From the NCBI GenBank assembly GCA_008973525.1, contig WACJ01000107.1, positions 186,001 to 250,000 on the forward strand: a DNA stretch of 64,000 nucleotides, in the 5' to 3' direction. Of this stretch, positions 54,812-64,000 are shown one piece after another; within the stretch, counting starts at the first letter, position 1, and every line of letters begins with the position of its first letter. The notes under the pieces are model-generated. The model ran no database searches. It saw only the letters and a list, made by a program, of their open reading frames with translations, and had not been told where the DNA came from. Origin of the DNA: Stenopsyche tienmushanensis. Lineage: Eukaryota; Arthropoda; Insecta; Trichoptera; Stenopsychidae. The position numbers were made by a program, and so were the translations under genes.

Positions 54812-57239
54812 TAGCATGTTGTCCGATTCCATGTCCGATTCTTGTAAATTTAAATATGATCGTTTTATTTATTTTTTGTCTTGTTTTTGCAAATATAGCA
54901 ATATTAACCTATTTATAAATTTATTTCACAAAAATATTCGAAATTTTTCATTTTTCCATTGAAAATTACGACGTATGGTTATGAATTTTTAAAACGTGCC
55001 ACGTAGGCGACCAATAACAAAATTGATGATAAAAAGCCGTATTTGCGAATAAATAAAGATTATTCTATGGAATAAAAACTTTTCAATAAAAGATAATTGA
55101 GTATTATTTAAAGCTTAAAAGACTATTTTTTTTCACTAATGGACATGTAGCAATATATAGTAAAAAAAATATCCTGTAAAGCAGATCCTATCAATTTTAT
55201 AACAAAAAACAGGAGAAAAACTTCCAGAAAACATCCAAATAATGAGGTTTTTACTAAAAAAAAATATTGTGGACAAGTGGATAATGAATATAAAATATAT
55301 AAAATAAAACTATTTCCGAAAATTAATTTGTAATTTCTAGTTGTCAACAAATTTGAAAGATCAAAAATATTAATATTTACGATTGACTAAAACTGGAAAA
55401 TTATTTACTAAGACAATAAAGTTGGCCTTTGAATTGAAATACAATTTTAAAAGAGTGATAATTTCGCCACCCACTCATAGGATCTCTCCTGCTTAAAAAT
55501 GTATGTCAAAACAACACACAACAAGGCCCATAGTAAATATTTTCACAAACCACCATATGAAAATACTTCAACCTTAGAAAAATCTCTAATGGAAATCGCC
55601 GATGTCAAAAATGAATAAATGCTAAATTTTATCAAAGTTTGTTCATGAATACCTAAAGAGTAAAAATTGAATATCTGAGGTAAAAGGCTAAATGAATGAA
55701 TATGAACGGATGGAATCATTATGAATTCAAAAAAATACTTGTAGATATACTTTCACATTCAACTGCTAGCATTACTCACAATTAATCCTTTTGAAAGTGC
55801 TTCCGATTCTCAAATAATTCTCTAATCCAGAACGATTCACAGTCCCAATTTGAATATGAACCGGCGCTCAATTATGTACTCAAATCAATTACGGGATCGC
55901 TTTTACTTAAACGATTTAGATGGCTTTCAACGTCTTAAATTCCCGAATCAAATAAATTTCAGATGAAATCGGAACGGCGAACCACCCAAAAAGTGTAATT
56001 CGGAGTAAAAAATACGATCGCAGAATCAGCATTTTCTGCTCAATTTACCCGGAAAAAAACATCCTGTTCGCGAATTTTGACCGAATTCGACCCAAAATCG
56101 CACAATTATCTCTTGCGCCTTAATAGAGTTGTTGACGTAATTAGGATAGTGTATTTCCACGGGCTTGGAAGAATTACAGGATGGAGAACGAGATGAAGAA
56201 AATTATGATGAGATGTAATACTACTAGCACGACACTTCGTCACGAGCATGATTCTCAATTTCAAATGAGTTAGCAGTGTGTGACTTCAAGGATAGAACCC
56301 ATCGTCTTGAACGAGACTGCATTACATTATTATCATAGTTTTGAAATAAGACTATTCAATAAGCGAACATGTCGTAACTATTCGATTATCAATATGAAAT
56401 ATTTGGATGAATATCGCCTTTCAAAAATTATACTGGAATCGCGAACCTATGGAATGAAAGTTTTTCCGTTTAAATGTTTATGTTATATATCATATCAACC
56501 ATTTTTCATATATGAACATTTTAATGCATTAAGCATTTAAAGATACTCGAATAACAGTGATTCAAATTATTGTATTTACTCATATATAGACGGATATTAT
56601 CTCGTGTTTATTGTCACATCAATATTAACGCCGTCCGATTTTCATTTTGATACTGATGTCAATATACAATTGTTAGTTATATTTTTAAATGAATTATTCC
56701 GTTCTATATTCAAATCTATATATGCTTCAATATAAACAATGTTTCCATTCGAATTTCATCATAGGTGCATAAATATTTGCACGAATGTAACATAAGCACA
56801 GAGTGCTGTTGGGCAAAATCCATTGTATATTTTTGCAAAGTAAAAATGCAAAAGAGTACACTTTTGTAGTATCGTTCAATTTGTGCAGTTTTACAGATAA
56901 TCGATTTTGTAAGAATAGACATCAAGAGAAAAAGCGAAGGATAATTCCAAATAAAGTAATGTGTTCTGCCTAAATTGTGTATGAGCTGCATGTCTCTTTT
57001 AAAGCGATTTTTATATTCTGGAAACGTACCACGATTTTATACAAGTTTTACATCATTTTCTATGTAGGTTTTCAACTATATTTTTAGAAAATGCTGAAAT
57101 AAAAAGCAGATGTTGGATATAATATGATACTTGTACGCTTTGTTTTTTGATCCTCTGTAAAAAAAATTGAACAAATACCACTATTAAATGATAATGTTCA
57201 TAAGTCGTTAGATATTAAAAATACATGGAATTTCAGTCA
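54812..57239. other. Unassigned DNA, 2.4 kb
   Basis: No gene or repeat family recognised. GC content is slightly higher at 55800-56130. Frames at 55123-55350 (minus), 56280-56540 (plus) and 56716-56991 (minus) lack motifs. Confidence 0.35.
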
Positions 57240-58010
57240 TCAAAGTTAGTAAGAATTTTAGTCTAACTGGATGATACTTAGCTAATAGCCAAGGCACGCT
57301 TTGTTGGACTTGCCAAAATGGAAGAAGAATTTTTATTTTGCCAATCAATTACCACAAAGGAGTAGACATTTTTAATTTGATGGACAATTAATCAGGGCTT
57401 CTGTGTAAGGGTAAAATGGGTTAGTCTACAGAAACATGACCATAGAAAAAAATCTTGTTTCTGAGAGATTGTCAAAAGATTTGGATGTTGTTATGAAAGA
57501 GGTTATTCAGGTCATAAATTTGCTTAAATAAGCTGAACATCTTAATGCAAGGCTGAGATCACACTGCGATTAGAATAACAAGGCATTCTAAAGAAGTCGA
57601 AACGGTGTAAAAACAAACTAGAAGGAAATAAGGCAGCTTCCTTCCCGAAATTTAATCGAAATCTGAAATATCTAGCATAATTAAAATGTATTAATTAAGC
57701 ACCTGCAGAAATTAAATTTTGAATTCATCTGGCATTTATAATAAAGACTTGCCTGAATTTACCAGACACTATTGGTCTCAGAGAGGAGTTCTTCGAAATT
57801 CAAAATGAAGTAACATATCGATACGGTTCTCAAAAATAAACTAAGTCACTATGTTGTTTATGAATAAAACTGATCTAAGAAAAATCTATTTTAAGCAATA
57901 GTTATGAAAGTACCACTGAGACACTTCATGTTATGAAAAATATGATTAGATACCATCTACAAGCAGAAAGTTGCTGACTTTTAAAGACGATATGATGAGT
58001 TTTCAGCAAG
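57240..58010 (+). pseudogene. Possible ZBED5/SCAND3-like (domesticated hAT-type) relic, heavily decayed
   Basis: At 57493-57555 one frame reads MKEVIQVINLLK, a stop, then AEHLNARLRSHCD, resembling the VNxIKARPLNSRLFxxLCEEM segment of ZBED5/SCAND3/GTF2IRD2-type hAT-derived proteins. Surrounding frames are full of stops, and no other motif, such as the conserved HTEVRWLSRG, can be placed with confidence. The match is short, so this stays tentative. Confidence 0.3.
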
Positions 58011-58072
58011 ACCAAGGATCGCATTAAATTAGTTATTTATGTACTGATATTACAATTTGTAATTTTTTGAAC

Positions 58073-58816
58073 TATTTATCTAACAGAAATCGTACACCTC
58101 CCCAGCACGATGAAAGCTACTAAATCGAGACATTCTGACCGAAATCTGGAAGCTTGGAAATAACGGCGTAAACTACGAAATGGCGAGCTTAGGCGACGCC
58201 TAGGGGCAGTAACTATATAATCTATGTATACATATATGTTTTTCAAATTATTGTATTAACCTTTCCCTACCGGTGATGTATTTACTACACCTCGACTCTA
58301 AAAATGGGAATATCAATATGAAATATAATAGATACGGGGTTCAGAATTTTCGTATTCCTCCGTAATATAATTACGAATCACGTCAAAGTATTATAGTATA
58401 TAATTATTCATTTGCAGCAACGAAAATAAATAATTTGTCGGGAAATCGGGATTTTTGCGAGTTTTATTCCGTGTCTCAGCAGAAAGGAATTTTATCAGTC
58501 ACATTGATGGTGTTATTCGTAAATGGGTCATCAACTCGAACTAGCTTTTAAATATCTGATGACGATACCTCCAACGAGTGTGGAGGCTGAGCGTGCATTT
58601 TCAGCAGCAAATTGCCTGGCTTCCAAAATCAGATCCAGACTAAATGACGAAAAAACTCGATGCTTTAATGTTACTTAGGGGATATTTTCAAAATAATATT
58701 TGATTTTTTTAGTGTTTTACTTATCTATTTTTAAATTGTATTTTTATTTAAACTATTGAAAATCCCGATCTCAGAATCCCGGGATCGAAATTTTGGTTTG
58801 AGATTGGATTCCCTGA
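58073..58816 (+). mobile_element. hAT family copy J, 5' terminal repeat lost
   Basis: Starts at ATTTATCTAACAGAAATCGT and continues through a damaged start peptide (MKATKSRHSDRNLEAWK then a stop), the module, a C-terminal domain reading PPTSVEAERAFSAANCLASK then IRSRLNDEK followed by a frameshift, and the right end …GAGATTGGATTCCCTGA. The left TAGGG end is absent, so no duplication can be scored. Confidence 0.85.
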
Positions 58817-58869
58817 GTATAACTGATGAATTAATTGGAAAACAGATTCAAGGTGTCCATTTTTTTAGC

Positions 58870-59015
58870 TGTGGTGGCTTTTTGCAATCCCGTTTATGGA
58901 ACCATTGCCAACCATTTTAACATGGCGTATATATATTTTTAAAAATGTGGTCGCCAGCCACAACAACCTTAGGATTCGAACCCAAGATGATTGAGTTACT
59001 TAGTTATTGACAAAT
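58870..59015 (-). repeat. Repeat family R, copy 3, with B box (SINE-like)
   Basis: On the minus strand GGGTTCGAATCC (58972-58983) is an exact polymerase III B box. The sequence beyond it, TAAGGTTGTTGTGGCTGGCG then ACCACAT, is shared with the copies near 18.5 and 41.0 kb. An A-box-like AACTAAGTAACTCAATCA lies closer than usual. A tRNA-derived SINE is the likely source. Confidence 0.45.
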
Positions 59016-59414
59016 TTCAATGATTTGCATAGGAGACGTGACAATGGATAATTACAAATTTGAACATCTTATTCGGCGAGTAAAAATGCCGCCATTGAGA
59101 GTTTGACAGCGACGTACGCGAACAAAAACTAAGGTGAAAGCGGCCACTCTCCATTCGAATCGATCGTTTGATCGAGTGCTTTCGGTATTGCCGTATTAAA
59201 AAAAGCACAATGGACGACGGAAATGTTTTGACGTTGATAAGTCGGCGATATTGTTATACTTTCGTACAAAGCGTAATAGAATTTATTAAGCGCAAAAGAC
59301 ATCGGTTATGATCAATTTGTTACGCAGGGCAAAAAGTGGATGCCGAAGGCTTTCACCTAAGGATGTGACGGGAGACAAGATGGCGCTCATGCAAATCGAC
59401 TGGTACTTCTTGCA
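59016..59414. other. Unassigned, GC-richer DNA
   Basis: GC content is above the regional average (GCGACGTACGCG, CGAATCGATCG). No exon recognised. Confidence 0.35.
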
Positions 59415-59717
59415 ATGGGTACAACGGCTGCTAATGCTCATAAAATTTTGAAACCGGATGCGAAGAATAAAACACTCCGTGCTCTAGTTAACCTCCGGAT
59501 TTCCCTACCGTTGGCACGGGACGGTTGCATAATAACACCTCTTCATAAATCCGCGCCAGAACGGGAGACCTCATATTCCTTTAATGTTTACGAGCTGAAA
59601 TCGCAAAGTGCACGACCCGCAGATTTATGGATAAATTGTGTACAGTCTGACCTAAACGACCGGGACGATCTAGCGAAATTAATTGCCCCAGAATGCAAAC
59701 CAAGCATGGATAATTGA
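59415..59717 (+). CDS. Candidate ORF, 100 codons with ATG, unknown
   Basis: The longest ATG-started frame in the window outside transposons. It begins MGTTAANAHKILKPDAKNKT and contains RALVNLRISLPLARDGCIIT and SARPADLWINCVQSDLNDRD, stop at 59715-59717. Residue composition is balanced and not dominated by A/T-rich codons, and the local GC is raised. No signal peptide, membrane segment or domain is recognised. No splice partners are evident. It may be a single-exon small gene, an exon, or chance. Confidence 0.3.
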   Translation: MGTTAANAHKILKPDAKNKTLRALVNLRISLPLARDGCIITPLHKSAPERETSYSFNVYELKSQSARPADLWINCVQSDLNDRDDLAKLIAPECKPSMDN

Positions 59718-60299
59718 ATGAACGTCTATATAATAAGATACGTTTGATATGCATTGTAATACGGCAGTGCTAATTGCAGCATTGTGCCGGTGGACTACAT
59801 GATATATTTATCATTTATCAATGTCTATTAGATCATTCGCAGTGCTCTTCGTTATCTGAGTTTAATAGGACATGGATAATGTCGGATTAAGGGTAATCGA
59901 ATGAAATTTTTGAATAATCGCAATTCAAATAATAGCATAAAACATATGCATAAAGTCATCTGCATTCTGCAGATAATTCCATACTAAATCCGGCACATCA
60001 GATAATACCAATTAAGACGTAATAACTCGAGTGCGACGTTTTTCTTGCTAAAAAATCATCTCCACTCCCAATTTTTTAAGTTGTTTTTAAGTAACGGACT
60101 TTAATAAAAATGTAGGTGTATAAGTCCTTAATATTTGAATTTAAAACGTACGAAATTTATTATTCCGGCTAATTTCAAAACATAAGTATAAAGCAGCCTT
60201 TGACTATTCTGCGTCCCATATTATGATCTAAGTAAATGCTTGATTTCACATGGTATCATACCGTTCAGAATTGTTGTTAAACCTCTTTAAAATATTGTA
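59718..60299. other. Unassigned DNA
   Basis: No recognised feature. Confidence 0.4.
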
Positions 60300-60734
60300 T
60301 AAACTTAAACCTTTTTTGTACGGTAGAAACGTTCCGCGGAAAATCGCACAAAAAAGCTATGACTTACATAGAAAGAGTAAAGATGCGTTCCATAAATTTT
60401 GATATAAAACTGATAAAGACGTTGCTGCATCACTAAAATAGCTATAACTCTGCAAGTAGATGGAATATTTTGGAGAATGTATTTTTAAACGTCCAAACAT
60501 TGGTTAATGCAAAAAAAACCAAATCTATTTTTTTTAAAATCTAAACCAGAATAAAGGGCGTGGTCGTAATTCAGCGATAGCAGATGCAATATGATTTACA
60601 CAGTTTCAAAAAAATTTTTTTCCAAATTTTGGTTAGTGTTGATGATTTATTTCCTATTTGATCCAAAATATTTCAATACGTACTCTTTATGAAAATTAAA
60701 AAAAATCGCATAACTTCGAAATCGCACAAAAGGA

Positions 60735-60742
60735 GATTTGAG
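60735..60742. repeat. hAT copy K left target-site duplication
   Basis: GATTTGAG; the right partner at 61406-61413 is GATTTGAA (7 of 8). Confidence 0.75.
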
Positions 60743-61405
60743 TAGGGAATCCAATCCCGAGCCAAAATTTCGACCCCGGGATTTCGGGATTTCGTTAGAC
60801 AATCCCGGGACCAGTCCCGGGATCCCGGGATTGAAATTTTCAATATTTTAAGAAATTACCTTGATGAATTTGATCAAAAATTACTAATAAGTCCATTTGT
60901 TCAATATAAAAAATAATTTGAAGGCAAAAGAATTTTATTTATTTAAGAAAAGATTTTATTTATTTATTTCCGTCGCTGCAAATGAATACTTATATCCTAT
61001 AATACTTTGATGTGATTCGTAATTATATTACGGAGGAACACAAAAATTCTGAACCCCGTATCTATTATATTTCATATCGATATTCCCATTATTCGTCGAG
61101 GTGTAGTAAATACATCACCCGTGGGGAAAGTAAATACAACCATTTGAAAAACACACATGTACGCTATATATGTATACATAGATTAGACAGTCACTGCCCC
61201 TAGGCGTCGCCTAAGTTCGCCAATTAGTAATTACGCCACTGTTTCCAAGCGTTTAGATTTCGTCGGGAATGTCTCGATTTAGTAGCCTTCATCGTGTTGG
61301 TGAGGTGTACGATTTATGTTAGATAAAAATTTCAATCCCGGGATTCTTAAGTACCTAAAACTGTCCAGGATCCCGGGATCCGGGATCCCGGGATTGGATT
61401 TCCTA
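60743..61405 (-). mobile_element. hAT family copy K, 663 bp, inserted in a P2 terminal repeat
   Basis: Termini TAGGGAATCCAATCCCGAGC (left, the 3' repeat) and …GGATTTCCTA (right, the 5' repeat), with near-perfect 8-bp duplications. On the minus strand it carries the start peptide (MKATKSRHSRRNLNAWKQWR…) and lacks the C-terminal domain, the same type of deletion as in copy I. The 5' end has the expanded GGGATCCCGGATCCCGG subterminal run also seen in copy E. Confidence 0.9.
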
Positions 61406-61413
61406 GATTTGAA
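61406..61413. repeat. hAT copy K right target-site duplication
   Basis: GATTTGAA, partner of 60735-60742 with one difference; also part of the P2 terminus. Confidence 0.75.
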
Positions 61414-61417
61414 TGTA

Positions 61418-62140
61418 TATATATTAAGTTTTTTTTTTATTTTTCGGACAGGATTGCAATTTTTTCTTTTAAATAATACAATTTTCGAATTCAATGTCAA
61501 ATATTGTAATAGAATATTTTAAAGAAAAATGCACATTTCATTGATATAAAATCCGCTCTTTTGAAACTTGAAGTGTATCTATTTGATGGCAGTCAAGAAA
61601 ATACGAAATATATTTTGTCATAATAATAATTAAGAGTATAATAAAATCAGATATGTACGTATAAGAATATCTGGTGAAAATAACAGACAGACATACATTC
61701 AATTTTATTTGCACATGATATTATCGAAGATTCACAAATCATATCATTTGTTGAAAATCGAAAAAAAACGGTATGAATGAAAGCCATCGTGGAATTTCGC
61801 TACCAATATATATTAAATTAAGATATGTGGGATAGATTGGATGAGGTTGGCTTATGATATAGTTGCTTAAACTCATTTTCCCCAGGCATGAATTTTCCTA
61901 TTTAATATTTGCGAGCATATTTGTACTCGTTCACTTCAAGCTTTCCCCAGATGTGGTTTATGCTTAATATTATTAAATTTTCTAATTTGAATTTCATAAT
62001 TTCTTGCGGGCGATATCAAATTTATCCAATCATTTAAGATAGAATGACCAGCTGACCGATTTACCAAGGACGTGCCCTATTTCTTGATGTGTCCTCGACA
62101 TCCTTGCAGGTTTTCTACATTTGACCTAGTTTTATCTCAG
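61418..62140. other. Unassigned AT-rich DNA
   Basis: No recognised gene or family. Confidence 0.4.

Positions 62141-62169
<29 letters not shown>
62141..62169. repeat. (TA)n microsatellite, 29 bp
   Basis: Uninterrupted alternating T and A. Confidence 0.95.
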
Positions 62170-62172
<3 letters not shown>

Positions 62173-63028
62173 ATATAATTTTCGCAAGTTTGCAGTTGAC
62201 TGGTTTCAACACGTTTATCAAATTTCATTCAACTAAATAAATATATAAAACGCCACTTTTCATTTGATTGCTTTTATCAGATATCCCCAAACTTTTCGCA
62301 TTGATAAATACGTGCGTGTATGAAATAAAATAACGAACGTAGTCAGATAAACCTGTAGGATGATCTTGTAATAGTTATTATATACACAACCTTATTTCAG
62401 TGCAATAATTAGGGCATGTCAAGTGAAAGTATTTGTGAAGACACTAAAAACTGATCGATTAGAAACGAGGATCGTTTATAAAATTTCTTACTAAAGAAAT
62501 TAAGGAGTCAAAGATAATTAAAGGCATGGTGCCAGTTTACAGAAAGGCCACCCTTTTATACAAGAAATTTGTATATTTTGGCTAATAAGATTGAAGTTAT
62601 TTACAATAATATAAGTGGTAGCACAAAAATATTGAAAAATCTGCTAAAAGGATATGGCAATTGTTTCCTGGGTTTATAAGGGAATTTTACTACCAGAATT
62701 CATGCCATAGGATACAACCATAATATGAGAGATTTATGTCCATGCAGATGCTTCTGTGCAAGCAAAGTATGAGGAGAACACTCAAACATCGTGCTGTTCT
62801 ACGTATGTTAACATTATTTGTACAACTTCAGGCTGTAATTCACAAATGTGGGTTTTAACAACTAAAATACATATCATACAACCAGAATAATGCCCTGGGA
62901 CTATATAATTTAATCAATATTACATTTTAAAACTTCTAAATTTTCAACATAATTATGACCACAAATAAACATCCACATAAGAGTGATTATTTTAAAATTA
63001 TATCCGATCGGATACTGATTATAACTAC
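62170..63028. other. Unassigned AT-rich DNA
   Basis: No recognised gene; no frame longer than 60 codons. Confidence 0.4.
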
Positions 63029-63055
63029 CATCATCATCATCATCATCATCATCAT
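63029..63055. repeat. (CAT)9 microsatellite
   Basis: Nine perfect CAT units. Confidence 0.95.
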
Positions 63056-64000
63056 GTGACAGTCACGGTCAATATCCTGGATTTGGATTTAATACAACTA
63101 TATTACATTCAAAGCGACTACATTTTTGTTAAAAGTTGTGTTTAGATATTTTTAAGAAAATTTATTTTCAAAGAAGAAGATTAAAATTAACGTTACTTTA
63201 ATCGGTGTTATTAAAATGGGTTCAAATAATAGTGAATCATGTCTATATCATTATTTCTTGATACTATTAAAATTATTTTATTTTTAATCACCTAATTAAA
63301 TATATTAAGCTGAAATAGAATTACTCTATTTTTTAAGATTAAATAAATCTCTAATCCTTGAAAATTAAAAGCGTATTTGGTGTATATCAGCACATCTTGG
63401 TGCATGCAATGTAGCTTATCAAATAAACGTATTTAATTCCACCTTGGACAGAATCTGATTGAACCATTGAATGGTGATCAATAGGTTTAATAGATGTTGC
63501 AAGGTCGATATTAACTATTCCACGTTGCGAAACGGATAAGGATGAAAACAGCTTACGAGCGCATTGTATAACTATTCAATTGTTACACGAGTACATGGGG
63601 ATAACACCCATGGATTAAATGTTGATAATTTCATAAAATAATGGCATTAATATTCCACTGGGAATGTTGGAGATATTCACTTGAGTGTGTTTCGACGTAC
63701 AAGCAAATCAGTGGATATTAGATTCTGAACACTTCAATAACAATTGTTTAATGAAGTTTATGTACGTGCACATACTTTGTGGAATACCATTCCATCCACA
63801 AAGCATTGTTCTACGTACATTCATATTTACATTCAGAAAATTTCCTTCGAGTTTGTGTGGCATTTTAGTTATACGCAAAATTCTGATGCTGATAATATGG
63901 TTATTATATTATATATATAGAATTTACTATGAACGAATTCATATTTTTAGAAGCGCCGTAAAAACTTCATATAAAAATAGTGCTGATTTTTCGCGTACAT
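63056..64000. other. Unassigned AT-rich DNA
   Basis: No recognised gene or repeat family up to the window end. Confidence 0.4.

Larger units (their letters stand above)
60302..61415 (+). mobile_element. P2 copy 3: pogo/Tigger-like MITE, split by hAT copy K
   Basis: Left terminus AACTTAAACCTTTTTTGTAC after TA (60300-60301). Interior words TCCGCGGAAAATCGCACAAA and AGCTATGACTTACATAGAAA are shared with P2 copy 1. The right terminus in reverse complement is CATTCAAATCTCCTTTTGTG and is interrupted by hAT copy K: its last ten bases, GATTTGAATG, lie at 61406-61415 beyond K and are followed by TA (61416-61417). Without K and its duplication the element is about 443 bp. No coding capacity. Confidence 0.75.

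Noticed and set aside
1..64000. CRISPR array, operons or bacterial genes
   Set aside because: No regularly spaced short repeats and no long prokaryote-like frames; the content is eukaryotic transposons.

Overview
The window looks like gene-poor, AT-rich arthropod (most likely insect) nuclear DNA. There are no operons, no long intact reading frames, no rRNA genes and no confident tRNA gene. The recognisable content is decayed transposable elements of insect type: R1/TRAS-clade non-LTR retrotransposon fragments, hAT, pogo/Tigger-like, mariner-like, TTAA-flanked (piggyBac-like) elements and short inverted-repeat elements. The species cannot be fixed from the sequence alone.

The dominant theme is one non-autonomous hAT family, with eleven copies labelled A to K (about 6.2, 9.4, 20.1, 20.7, 23.9, 27.1, 47.4, 50.9, 53.2, 58.1 and 60.7 kb). 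Full copies are 661 to 1000 bp, have TAGGGAATCC termini and subterminal CCCGGG-rich repeats, and show 8-bp target-site duplications (perfect for D, E and I; 7 of 8 for H and K). They keep a 22-codon start peptide and, in several copies, the C-terminal hAT dimerisation domain, but have lost the rest of the transposase. Three pogo/Tigger-like families are present: P1 at 959-3180 and 38163-39314; P2 at 18762-19104, 35572-36189 and 60302-61415; and P3 at 52855-54053. Several insertions are nested and give a relative chronology: an R1-like fragment with a 13-bp duplication sits inside P1 copy 1, hAT copy I sits inside the P3 transposase relic, and hAT copy K sits inside the last bases of a P2 terminal repeat.

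Layout: 1-10 kb holds P1 with its R1 insert, hAT A, a SINE-like tRNA head, a 200-bp fold-back element and hAT B. 10-20 kb is mostly unrecognised DNA with a tandem-repeat block (14.6 kb), two overlapping small frames (15.6 kb) and a TTAA-type end (16.6 kb). 20-31 kb holds hAT C to F, a CpG-rich candidate first coding exon on the minus strand (22.1 kb) beside an open frame on the plus strand (22.3-22.7 kb), GC-rich candidate promoter blocks (25.2, 29.1 and 29.7 kb) and a second R1-clade fragment (30.2 kb). 31-50 kb is sparse: a mariner-like relic beside P2, P1 copy 2, short repeats and hAT G. 50-62 kb has hAT H to K, the P3 relic, a TTAA-flanked 411-bp element and a possible ZBED-like relic. The last 2.6 kb holds only microsatellites. 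The window is best read as intergenic or long-intron DNA; no complete host gene can be assembled from it.
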